From positions 248,001-312,000 of the forward strand of contig NZ_VCNP01000043.1 of assembly GCF_006782915.1 (NCBI RefSeq): DNA of 64,000 nt. The letters run 5' to 3'. How positions within the stretch are numbered: position 1 is the stretch's first letter; each line of letters begins with the position of its first letter. Shown here piece after piece: positions 53,235 through 61,319 of this stretch. The stretch comes from Streptomyces calvus (lineage in GTDB: Bacteria > Actinomycetota > Actinomycetes > Streptomycetales > Streptomycetaceae). The notes under the pieces were generated by a model that saw nothing but the letters and a program-made list of their open reading frames with translations, had not been told where the DNA came from and searched no databases. The translations under genes were made by a program, and so were the position numbers.

Positions 53235-54980
53235 CTACACCCAGGTGTCCAGCCACATCCGTGCCCGCCAGTCGTCCATCGGGATGGGCGTGCCGGTGTA
53301 GATGGGCCAGAAGTAGATGAAGTTCCAGGCGATCAGGAGGGTCAGGACGCCCGCGGCCGTCGCGCCCGCGACGCGGCGGGTGTCGGAGGAGCGGGGCGGG
53401 CCGACCAGGGCGCCCAGCAGCATCGCCACGGCCAGGCACAGGAACGGCAGGAAGACGATGGCGTAGAAGAAGAAGATCGTCCGTTCCTGGTAGAGGAACC
53501 AGGGGGCGTAGCCGGCGGCGATGCCGCAGGCGATGGCGCCGGCCCGCCAGTCGCGGCGGAAGAACCACCGCCACAGGACGTACAGGAGCGCGAAGCACGC
53601 CACCCACCACAGCAGCGGCGTGCCGATGGCCAGGACCTCGCGGGCGCACTTCTCGCCCGCGTCGGCGGGACAGCCGTCCGTGCCGGGCGCCGGGGACTCG
53701 TAGAAGTAGGAGACCGGGCGGCCGGTGACGATCCAGCTCCACGGGTTGGACTCGTAGGTGTGCGGCGAGGACAGGCCGACGTGGAAGTCGTAGACCTGGT
53801 TCTCGTAGTGCCACAGGCTGCGCCACCAGTCGGGGAACAGCCAGGACCAGTCGCTGCTCCGGCCGTCCTTGGTGGCCCAGTCGCGGTAGTAGCCGCCGGT
53901 GCCGTCGGAGGCGGAGAGGATCCAGCCGGTCCAGGACGCGAAGTAGGTGACCACCGCCACCGGGACGGTGGACAGGAAGGCCCAGCCCAGGTCCCGCTGC
54001 AGCACGGCCAGCCGGGGCCGGCGGGCGCCGGCGACCCGGCGCGAGCCGACGTCCCAGAGCACCGCCATCACACAGAACGCGGCCGTGACGTACAGGCCGT
54101 TCCACTTGGTGCCGATCGCCAGGCCCAGCAGCACGCCCGCCGCCAGCCGCCAGGGCCGGAAACCGATCCGGGTGGTCTCCGCGGCGTACGCGTCCGGCCG
54201 GGCCCGGCCGTCGGCGTCCACCGGCAGCGCGGCCGCGAGTTTCTCCCGCGCCCGGTCCCGGTCGACCAGCAGGCAGCCGAACGCCGCCAGCACGAAGAAC
54301 ATCAGCACGCCGTCGAGCAGCGAGGTCCGGCTCATCACGAAGTGCAGCCCGTCCACCGCCATCAGCGCGCCCGCCAGGCAGCCGAGGAACGTGGAGCGGA
54401 ACAGGCGCCGGCCGATGCGGCACAGCAGCAGCACGGACAGCGTGCCGAGCAGGGCCGTCATGAACCGCCAGCCGAACGGGTCGAACCCGAACATCAGCTC
54501 GCCCAGCCCGATGACGTACTTGCCGACCGGCGGATGCACCACGTACGCGGCGTCCGTCGGGACGGGCACGTTTCCGCCGGAGGACAGGATCAGGTCGTTG
54601 GCGTTCTTGTCCCAGTTGACCTCGAAGCCGCGGTGGACCAGCGCCCACGCGTCCTTGGCGTAGTACGTCTCGTCGAATATCACCGCCTTCGGGCTGCCCA
54701 GGTTCCAGAACCGCAGCACCCCGGCCAGCAGCGCGACCAGCAGCGGGCCGCCCCACGCCGACCAGCGGGTGATCCGCCCGGCGAGCCCCGGCGGCACCCC
54801 GAGCGTCGCCCACAGCCGGCCCGACGGCTCGGTGTACGGCGGGACCAGACGGTCGCGGACATCGCCCCCGGCGTCCGGCCCTGGGTGGCCGAAACGGCGC
54901 AGCCGCCGGTGCCACGCCGGCTGCTGCTCGTGCGGCGGCTGGTCCTTCCGGAGGTCCATGGAGGACGCGGTACTGGTCAC
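53235..54980 (-). CDS. pmt: Dolichyl-phosphate-mannose-protein mannosyltransferase
   Basis: A 581-residue GT-C membrane enzyme that transfers mannose from polyprenol phosphate to Ser/Thr of secreted proteins. The first loop has the catalytic acid in VIFDETYYAKDAW; further helices and motifs follow (DGLHFVMSRTSLLDG, GYYRDWATKDG, WSWIVTGRPVSYFYESP, FLYQERTIFFFYAIVFLPFLCL). At least ten membrane segments are visible. GTG 54980 follows TACGAT by 6 nt (leaderless); ATG 54959 is a shorter option. It is divergent from rsmI across a repeat tract. Confidence 0.93.
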   Translation of the reverse strand: MTSTASSMDLRKDQPPHEQQPAWHRRLRRFGHPGPDAGGDVRDRLVPPYTEPSGRLWATLGVPPGLAGRITRWSAWGGPLLVALLAGVLRFWNLGSPKAVIFDETYYAKDAWALVHRGFEVNWDKNANDLILSSGGNVPVPTDAAYVVHPPVGKYVIGLGELMFGFDPFGWRFMTALLGTLSVLLLCRIGRRLFRSTFLGCLAGALMAVDGLHFVMSRTSLLDGVLMFFVLAAFGCLLVDRDRAREKLAAALPVDADGRARPDAYAAETTRIGFRPWRLAAGVLLGLAIGTKWNGLYVTAAFCVMAVLWDVGSRRVAGARRPRLAVLQRDLGWAFLSTVPVAVVTYFASWTGWILSASDGTGGYYRDWATKDGRSSDWSWLFPDWWRSLWHYENQVYDFHVGLSSPHTYESNPWSWIVTGRPVSYFYESPAPGTDGCPADAGEKCAREVLAIGTPLLWWVACFALLYVLWRWFFRRDWRAGAIACGIAAGYAPWFLYQERTIFFFYAIVFLPFLCLAVAMLLGALVGPPRSSDTRRVAGATAAGVLTLLIAWNFIYFWPIYTGTPIPMDDWRARMWLDTWV

Positions 54981-55033
54981 CGCGCCATCGTAGGGAACGG
55001 CGCTGTGTGAGTCCCGCGCATGGGCGGTATGCC

Positions 55034-55372
55034 CCGCCTGCGTCCGGTCCCGCCCCGGCTCCGGTCCCGTCCCGGTTCCGGTGGCGCCCCGGCTCCGGGC
55101 TGCGGTCGCGTCCCGGTTGCGGTGCCGTCCCGATTCGGGTGGCGCCCCGGCTCCGGTGCCGTCCCGGTTCCGCCCCGGCTCCGGGCTCCGGTCGCGTCCC
55201 GGTTCCGGTGCCGTCCCGGCTCCGGTGGCGCCCCGGCTCCGGTGCCGTCCCGATTCGGGTGGCGCCCCGGCTCCGGGCTCCCGTGCCGTCCCGGTCCCGC
55301 CCCGGCTCCGGGCTCCGGTCCCGTCCCGGTTGCGGTGCCGTCCCGGCTGAGGTGCCGCCCCGGCTCCCGTCG
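55034..55372. repeat. ~17 bp minisatellite between pmt and rsmI
   Basis: About 20 degenerate copies of 17-18 bp units (CCGTCCCGGCTCCGGTG, GCGCCCCGGCTCCGGGC, CGTCCCGGTTGCGGTG) fill the divergent pmt-rsmI promoter region. ORFs running through it (Arg/Pro/Ser repeats) are shadows; rsmI starts only at 55407. Confidence 0.85.
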
Positions 55373-55406
55373 CGTCCGGGCCGCGCGGCCCTGGGAGGAT
55401 GGTGGC

Positions 55407-56264
55407 GTGACCGGAACCCTCGTACTCGCAGGCACCCCCATCGGCGACGTCTCCGACGCCCCGCCCCGGCTCGCCGAGGAACTCGCCGGCGCCGACGTCG
55501 TCGCCGCCGAGGACACCCGGCGGCTGCGCCGGCTGACCCAGGCGCTCGGCGTCACGCCCCGGGGACGCGTCGTGTCGTACTTCGAGGGCAACGAGTCCGC
55601 CCGCACGCCCGAGCTGGTCGAGGAGCTGGCGGGCGGCGCGCGTGTGCTGCTGGTGACGGACGCCGGGATGCCGTCCGTGTCCGACCCCGGCTACCGGCTG
55701 GTCGCCGCGGCCGTCGAGCGGGACATCAAGGTCACCGCGGTGCCCGGACCGTCCGCCGTGCTCACCGCGCTCGCCCTGTCCGGGCTGCCCGTGGACCGGT
55801 TCTGCTTCGAGGGCTTCCTGCCCCGCAAGGCCGGGGAACGGCTGGGACGGCTGCGCGAGGTGGCCGAGGAGCGGCGCACCCTCGTCTACTTCGAGGCCCC
55901 GCACCGCCTCGACGACACCCTCGCCGCGATGGCCGAGGTCTTCGGCGCCGAACGCCGGGCCGCCGTCTGCCGGGAGCTGACCAAGACGTACGAGGAGGTC
56001 CGCCGGGGCCCGCTGGCCGAGCTCGCCGCGTGGGCGGCCGAGGGCGTGCGCGGGGAGATCACCGTGGTGGTCGAGGGCGCGCCGGACAAGGGCCCCGAGG
56101 AACTGGACGCCGCGGAACTGGTGCGCCGGGTACGGGTGCGCGAGGAGGCCGGCGAGCGCCGCAAGGAGGCGATCGCCGCGGTGGCCGTGGAGGCCGGCCT
56201 GCCCAAGCGGCAGGTGTTCGACGCGGTCGTCGCGGCGAAGAGCGCCGGAACGGGCCCCGTCTAG
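55407..56264 (+). CDS. rsmI: 16S rRNA (cytidine1402-2'-O)-methyltransferase
   Basis: A 285-residue SAM-dependent rRNA methylase (tetrapyrrole methylase fold). Motifs are LVLAGTPIGDVSDAPPRL, VVAAEDTRRLRRL, SYFEGNE, LVTDAGMPSVSDPGYRLV, VTAVPGPSAVLTALALSGLP, FEGFLPRKAGER and FEAPHR. GTG 55407 has GGAGG 9 nt upstream; any longer ORF would run through the minisatellite. Confidence 0.94.
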   Translation: MTGTLVLAGTPIGDVSDAPPRLAEELAGADVVAAEDTRRLRRLTQALGVTPRGRVVSYFEGNESARTPELVEELAGGARVLLVTDAGMPSVSDPGYRLVAAAVERDIKVTAVPGPSAVLTALALSGLPVDRFCFEGFLPRKAGERLGRLREVAEERRTLVYFEAPHRLDDTLAAMAEVFGAERRAAVCRELTKTYEEVRRGPLAELAAWAAEGVRGEITVVVEGAPDKGPEELDAAELVRRVRVREEAGERRKEAIAAVAVEAGLPKRQVFDAVVAAKSAGTGPV

Positions 56265-56411
56265 ATTTGCCGCGTTCCGGATCAGCCCGGCGGTGAGGCG
56301 CGGTGCCTTCCGACCGGACCGAGCGGGCTCGGATGCGTGCCGGACCCCGCGACGCCGGGATGATCCGAACGACAGGCCCGGGCTTCCTCGGCGCTTCCGT
56401 AGGATCGGGAC

Positions 56412-57302
56412 ATGCCTTCGAACGCCGCCGACAAGAACGCCGCGCCGCCGCTCCCGGAGCCCCTGCGGGTCCCGGTCGCGGATTCCCACACCCACCTGGA
56501 CATGCAGTCCGGCACGGTCGAGGAGGCCCTCGCCAAGGCCGCCTCGGTGGGAGTGACGACGGTCGTGCAGGTCGGCTGCGACCTCGCCGGTTCGCGCTGG
56601 GCGGCCGAGACGGCGGCGGCGCACGACGCCGTCCACGCCACGGTCGCGCTGCACCCCAACGAGGCCCCGCGGATCGTGCACGGCGACCCCGACGGCTGGT
56701 CCCGGCAGGGCGCCCGCGAGCCCGGCGGCGACGCGGGCCTCGACGAGGCGCTCGCCGAGATCGACCGGCTGGCCGCGCTGCCGCAGGTCAGGGGCGTCGG
56801 CGAGACCGGCCTCGACTACTTCCGCACCGGGCCCGAGGGCAAGGAGGCGCAGGAGAAGTCCTTCCGCGCCCACATCGAGATCGCCAAGCGGCACGGCAAG
56901 ACCCTGGTGATCCACGACCGCGACGCCCACGCCGACGTCCTGCGCGTCCTCAAGGAGGAGGGCGCCCCCGAGCGGACCGTCTTCCACTGCTACTCGGGCG
57001 ACGCCGAGATGGCGGAGATCTGCGCGAGCGCCGGCTACTACATGTCCTTCGCCGGCAACGTCACCTTCAAGAACGCGCAGAACCTGCGGGACGCGCTCGC
57101 CGTGGCCCCGGCGGAGCTGCTCCTGGTGGAGACCGATGCGCCGTTCCTCACACCGGCGCCCTACCGGGGACGGCCGAACGCCCCGTACCTGGTGCCGGTC
57201 ACGGTGCGCGCCATGGCGGCCGTGCGGGGCGTCGACGAGGACACCCTGGCCGCGGCGCTCGGGGCGAACACCGCCCGCGCCTTCGGCTACCCGCAGGCGT
57301 GA
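56412..57302 (+). CDS. tatD: TatD-family metal-dependent hydrolase
   Basis: A 296-residue metal-dependent nuclease. VADSHTHLDM supplies the two metal His, VGETGLDYFR the Glu, VIHDRDAHAD and VFHCYSGD further metal ligands, and ETDAPFLTP the final Asp. ATG 56412 follows TAGGAT (56400-56405) by 6 nt, so it is leaderless. In most actinobacteria rpfB lies between this gene and rsmA; here only 34 bp separate them. Confidence 0.93.
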   Translation: MPSNAADKNAAPPLPEPLRVPVADSHTHLDMQSGTVEEALAKAASVGVTTVVQVGCDLAGSRWAAETAAAHDAVHATVALHPNEAPRIVHGDPDGWSRQGAREPGGDAGLDEALAEIDRLAALPQVRGVGETGLDYFRTGPEGKEAQEKSFRAHIEIAKRHGKTLVIHDRDAHADVLRVLKEEGAPERTVFHCYSGDAEMAEICASAGYYMSFAGNVTFKNAQNLRDALAVAPAELLLVETDAPFLTPAPYRGRPNAPYLVPVTVRAMAAVRGVDEDTLAAALGANTARAFGYPQA

Positions 57303-57336
57303 CCTGCAAGGTCCCCGTGCCCCGTACCCTTGTCCC

Positions 57337-58206
57337 GTGACCAGCCCCACCCCCGACGCCCTGCTGGGCCCTGCCGACGTCCGTGAACTGGCGGCCGCCC
57401 TCGGCGTACGGCCCACCAAGCAGCGCGGCCAGAACTTCGTCATCGACGCCAACACCGTCCGCCGTATCGTCCGCACCGCCGAGGTCCGCCCCGACGACAC
57501 GGTCGTCGAGGTCGGCCCGGGCCTCGGCTCGCTGACGCTGGCGCTGCTGGAGGTCGCCGACCGGGTCACCGCCGTGGAGATCGACGACGTCCTCGCCGCC
57601 GCGCTGCCCGCCACCATCGCCGCGCGCATGCCCGGGCGCGCCGACCGGTTCGCGCTGGTCCACTCCGACGCGATGCACGTCACCGAACTGCCGGGACCGG
57701 CCCCGACCGCCCTGGTCGCGAACCTCCCCTACAACGTGGCCGTCCCGGTGCTGCTGCACATGCTCGAAAGCTTCCCGAGCATCGAGCGCACCCTCGTCAT
57801 GGTCCAGTCGGAGGTCGCCGACCGGCTCGCCGCCGCGCCCGGCTCGAAGGTGTACGGCGTGCCCTCGGTCAAGGCCAACTGGTACGCCGAGGTCAAGCGG
57901 GCCGGCGCCATCGGGCGGAACGTCTTCTGGCCGGCGCCCAACGTCGACAGCGGACTGGTCTCCCTGGTCCGCCGTACCGAGCCGCTGAAGACCACCGCCT
58001 CCCGGCGCGAGGTGTTCGCCGTCGTCGACGCCGCCTTCGCCCAGCGCCGCAAGACCCTGCGGGCCGCGCTCGCCGGCTGGGCCGGCTCCGCCGCGGCGGC
58101 CGAGGCCGCTCTGGTCGCGGCCGGGGTGTCGCCGCAGGCCCGGGGCGAGTCCCTGACCGTCGAGGAGTTCGCGCGCATCGCCGAGCACAAGGAGCGCACC
58201 GCGTGA
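57337..58206 (+). CDS. rsmA: 16S rRNA (adenine1518/1519-N6)-dimethyltransferase
   Basis: A 289-residue KsgA-type enzyme. It has RPTKQRGQNFVIDANTVRRIV, the SAM motif VVEVGPGLGSLTLALLE, VALVHSDAM and the catalytic ANLPYNVAVPVL. GTG 57337 follows TACCCT (57325-57330) by 6 nt, so a leaderless start. The stop overlaps the ispE GTG by 4 bp. Confidence 0.95.
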   Translation: MTSPTPDALLGPADVRELAAALGVRPTKQRGQNFVIDANTVRRIVRTAEVRPDDTVVEVGPGLGSLTLALLEVADRVTAVEIDDVLAAALPATIAARMPGRADRFALVHSDAMHVTELPGPAPTALVANLPYNVAVPVLLHMLESFPSIERTLVMVQSEVADRLAAAPGSKVYGVPSVKANWYAEVKRAGAIGRNVFWPAPNVDSGLVSLVRRTEPLKTTASRREVFAVVDAAFAQRRKTLRAALAGWAGSAAAAEAALVAAGVSPQARGESLTVEEFARIAEHKERTA

Positions 58207-59105
58207 GCGTCACCGTCCGCGTCCCCGCCAAGGTCAACGTCCAGCTGGCGGTCGGCGCCGCCCGCCCGGACGGCTTCCACGACCTGGCCAACGTGTTCCT
58301 CGCGGTCGGCCTGTACGACGAGGTCACCGTGACGCCCTCCGCCGACGGACTCCGCATCACCTGCGAGGGCCCCGACGCCGGCCAGGTCCCGCTGGACCGC
58401 ACCAACCTCGCCGCCCGCGCCGCCCTGCTCCTCGCCGACCGGTACGGCCGGAGCGCGGACGTCCACATCCACATCGCCAAGGACATCCCCGTCGCCGGCG
58501 GCATGGCGGGCGGCAGCGCGGACGGCGCGGGCGCCCTCCTCGCCTGCGACACCCTGTGGGGAACCGGCGCCTCGCGCGAGGAACTCCTCGACATCTGCGC
58601 CGAACTGGGCAGCGACGTGCCGTTCAGCCTGGTCGGCGGGGCCGCCCTCGGCACCGGGCGGGGTGAGCGGCTGACGCCGCTGGAGACCGGCGGCACCTTC
58701 CACTGGGTGTTCGCCATGGCCTCGCGCGGCCTGTCCACCCCGGCGGTGTTCCGGGAGTTCGACCGGCTCGCCGAGGGACGGCACGTCCCGGAGCCCGTGG
58801 CCTCCCAGGAGCTGATCGCCGCCCTCGCCAAGGGCGACGCCGACGCACTCGCCGCCACCGTCACCAACGACCTCCAGCCCGCCGCCCTCTCCCTCTTCCC
58901 GGAACTCGCCGGCACCCTCGCGGCCGGCCGCGAGGCGGGAGCCCTGGCCGCGCTGGTGTCCGGCTCCGGCCCGACCACGGCGTTCCTCGTGCGCGATCCG
59001 GAGTCGGCGGCCGCGGTGGAGCGGGCCCTGGCGGCCTCCGGTACCTGCCGGTCCGTACGGACGGCGTCCGGGCCCGCGCCCGGGGCGACGGTCACCGGAC
59101 GCTGA
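58203..59105 (+). CDS. ispE: 4-diphosphocytidyl-2-C-methyl-D-erythritol kinase
   Basis: A 300-residue GHMP kinase of the non-mevalonate isoprenoid pathway. Motifs are RVPAKVNVQLAVGAARPDGFHDL, the ATP loop PVAGGMAGGSADGAGALLAC and SGSGPTTAFL. It is coupled to rsmA by a GTGA overlap, the usual actinobacterial pair. Confidence 0.95.
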   Translation: MSVTVRVPAKVNVQLAVGAARPDGFHDLANVFLAVGLYDEVTVTPSADGLRITCEGPDAGQVPLDRTNLAARAALLLADRYGRSADVHIHIAKDIPVAGGMAGGSADGAGALLACDTLWGTGASREELLDICAELGSDVPFSLVGGAALGTGRGERLTPLETGGTFHWVFAMASRGLSTPAVFREFDRLAEGRHVPEPVASQELIAALAKGDADALAATVTNDLQPAALSLFPELAGTLAAGREAGALAALVSGSGPTTAFLVRDPESAAAVERALAASGTCRSVRTASGPAPGATVTGR

Positions 59106-59274
59106 CCGGCGGGACGTCCGGGACGTCCGGGGACGCCCGGGACGACCCGGAGACGCCGGGGGCCGTTCTGCCGAGTGAACGGGAGGCCGCCGGGCCCTCC
59201 CGAGCACCCCCGCCGGAGCGGTCCGCCGCCCGACTACCCTGGAGGATCGACCCATCCCCCCTGGCAGGAGAGAA
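59106..59274 (+). other. Intergenic G-rich leader upstream of the ABC-F gene
   Basis: Short GGACGTCCGGGACG-type repeats at about 59,110-59,150 precede a gene-free leader; the ABC-F promoter should lie here. No hairpin terminator of ispE is clear. Confidence 0.4.
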
Positions 59275-61086
59275 ATGGCCGTCAACCTGGTCAATGTCGA
59301 GAACGTCAGCAAGGTGTACGGCACCCGTGCCCTGCTCGACGGCATTTCCCTCGGCGTTTCCGAAGGGGACCGGATCGGGGTGGTGGGACGCAACGGAGAC
59401 GGCAAGACCACGCTCATCCGGATGCTCGCCCGGCTGGAGGAGGCCGACACCGGGCGCGTGACCCACTCCGGCGGGCTGCGGCTCGGCGTGCTCACCCAGC
59501 ACGACTCCCTCGACCCCGAGGCCACCGTCCGGCACGAGGTCATCGGCGACATGGCCGACCACGAATGGGCGGGCAACGCCAAGGTCAGGGACGTCCTGAC
59601 CGGACTCTTCGGCGGACTCGACCTGCCCGGATTCCCCAAGGGCCTGGACACCGTCATCGGCCCGCTGTCCGGCGGTGAGCGGCGGCGCATCGCGCTCGCC
59701 AAACTGCTCATCGAGGAGCAGGACCTGATCGTCCTCGACGAGCCGACCAACCACCTCGACGTCGAGGGCATCGCCTGGCTCGCCGAGCACCTGCGCAACC
59801 GCCGGTCCGCGCTCGTGTGCGTCACCCACGACCGCTGGTTCCTCGACCAGGTCTGCACCCGCATGTGGGACGTGCAGCGCGGCAGCGTCTACGAGTACGA
59901 GGGCGGCTACTCCGACTACGTCTTCGCCCGCGCCGAACGGGAACGCATCGCCGCCACCGAGGAGGCCAAGCGGCAGAACCTGGTCCGCAAGGAGCTGGCC
60001 TGGCTGCGCCGCGGCGCCCCCGCACGGACGTCCAAGCCGCGCTTCCGCGTCGAAGCCGCCAACGAGCTGATCGCGGACGTACCGCCGCCCCGCGACAGCA
60101 GCGAGCTGATGAAGTTCGCGTCGTCCCGGCTCGGCAAGACCGTGTTCGACCTGGAGGACGTCACCGTCCAGGCCGGGCCCAAGGTGCTGCTGAAGCACAT
60201 CACCTGGCAGCTCGGGCCCGGTGACCGCATCGGTCTCGTCGGCGTCAACGGGGCGGGCAAGACGTCCCTGCTGCGGGCGCTCGCCGACGCCGCCAGGAGC
60301 GAGGGCGAGGTCCAGCCCGCGGCCGGGCAGGTCCGCGTCGGCAGGACGGTCAAGCTCGCCTACCTCTCCCAGGAGGTCGCCGAACTCGACCCGGAATGGC
60401 GGGTGTTGCAGGCCGTGCAGCAGGTGCGCGAGCGCGTCGACCTCGGCAAGGGGCGCGAGATGACCGCCGGGCAGCTGTGCGAGACGTTCGGGTTCAACAA
60501 GGAGAAGCAGTGGACGCCGGTCGGCGACCTCTCCGGCGGTGAGCGGCGCCGGCTCCAGCTGCTGCGCCTGCTCATGGACGAACCCAACGTCCTCTTCCTC
60601 GACGAGCCCACCAACGACCTCGACATCGAGACCCTCACCCAGCTCGAGGACCTCCTCGACGGCTGGCCCGGCTCGATGATCGTCATCTCCCACGACCGGT
60701 TCTTCGTCGAGCGCACCACCGACCGCGTGTTCGCCCTCCTCGGCGACGGCACCCTGCGGATGCTGCCGCGCGGGATCGACGAGTACCTGGAGCGGCGCAA
60801 GCGGATGGAGGAGGCCGCCGCCGCGGCCGCCGTCCCGGCCGCCGCCGCGCAGAGCGCGACGCCGGAGAGGAGCGCCGCCGACCAGCGCGCCGCCAAGAAG
60901 GAACTGCAGAAGATCGAACGCCAGCTGGACAAGATCTCCGAGAAGGAGACCAAGCTGCACGCCGCCATCGCCGAGCACGCCACCGACTTCGCGAAGGTCG
61001 CCGAACTCGACGCCGAACTGCGGGAGCTGGCCGGCCGGCGTGAGGAACTCGAACTGACCTGGCTGGAACTGGCGGAGGACGCCTGA
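59275..61086 (+). CDS. ABC-F ATPase, Uup-type
   Basis: A 603-residue cytosolic double-ATPase without membrane domains. Walker A loops are VVGRNGDGKTTLI (Asp replaces the usual Ala/Ser) and LVGVNGAGKTSLL; signatures are GPLSGGERRRIALAKLL and GDLSGGERRRLQLLRLL; Walker B VLDEPTNHLD and FLDEPTNDLD; both D-R-[WF]-F-[LV] ABC-F motifs (THDRWFLD, SHDRFFVE) are present. A C-terminal coiled coil (about 540-595) matches Uup-like proteins acting on ribosome or replication stress. AGGAG precedes the ATG. Confidence 0.92.
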   Translation: MAVNLVNVENVSKVYGTRALLDGISLGVSEGDRIGVVGRNGDGKTTLIRMLARLEEADTGRVTHSGGLRLGVLTQHDSLDPEATVRHEVIGDMADHEWAGNAKVRDVLTGLFGGLDLPGFPKGLDTVIGPLSGGERRRIALAKLLIEEQDLIVLDEPTNHLDVEGIAWLAEHLRNRRSALVCVTHDRWFLDQVCTRMWDVQRGSVYEYEGGYSDYVFARAERERIAATEEAKRQNLVRKELAWLRRGAPARTSKPRFRVEAANELIADVPPPRDSSELMKFASSRLGKTVFDLEDVTVQAGPKVLLKHITWQLGPGDRIGLVGVNGAGKTSLLRALADAARSEGEVQPAAGQVRVGRTVKLAYLSQEVAELDPEWRVLQAVQQVRERVDLGKGREMTAGQLCETFGFNKEKQWTPVGDLSGGERRRLQLLRLLMDEPNVLFLDEPTNDLDIETLTQLEDLLDGWPGSMIVISHDRFFVERTTDRVFALLGDGTLRMLPRGIDEYLERRKRMEEAAAAAAVPAAAAQSATPERSAADQRAAKKELQKIERQLDKISEKETKLHAAIAEHATDFAKVAELDAELRELAGRREELELTWLELAEDA

Positions 61087-61319
61087 GCCGCACTCCCGGA
61101 AGCGCACCGGGGGCGTGCGTTGCGTGGAGAGGGCGTGAAGGCGCGTAACGGGCTCATCACGGGCCGGTCCTCCCTTGGGAACAGGGCAGGACACGGCCCG
61201 GTGGCCTGTCCGCACCGGGTGATAGAAAGAGCCGTCTGAGAACTGTCTGAAGACGACCACGGGTTCATCACGCACCTCAGGGCGTGGCTAAAAATCAGTG
61301 AGTAAGGGGGAACGCGCTG
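61087..61319 (+). promoter_or_regulatory. Leader region upstream of the PQQ-like membrane protein gene
   Basis: A 233 bp gene-free stretch between the ABC-F gene and the following ORF. The 3' part is more AT-rich (GATAGAAAG, GGCTAAAAATCAGTGAG) and ends with a GGGGGAA ribosome site; a promoter is expected here. Confidence 0.45.

Noticed and set aside
55020..55406. N-terminal extension of RsmI through the repeat tract
   Set aside because: The segment is Arg/Pro/Ser repeat without homology; GTG 55407 has a good ribosome site and begins the conserved domain.
53235..57683. 1482-codon minus-strand ORF that includes pmt
   Set aside because: Only the 53235-54980 part encodes a recognisable protein; the rest runs through the minisatellite and antisense to rsmI, tatD and rsmA.
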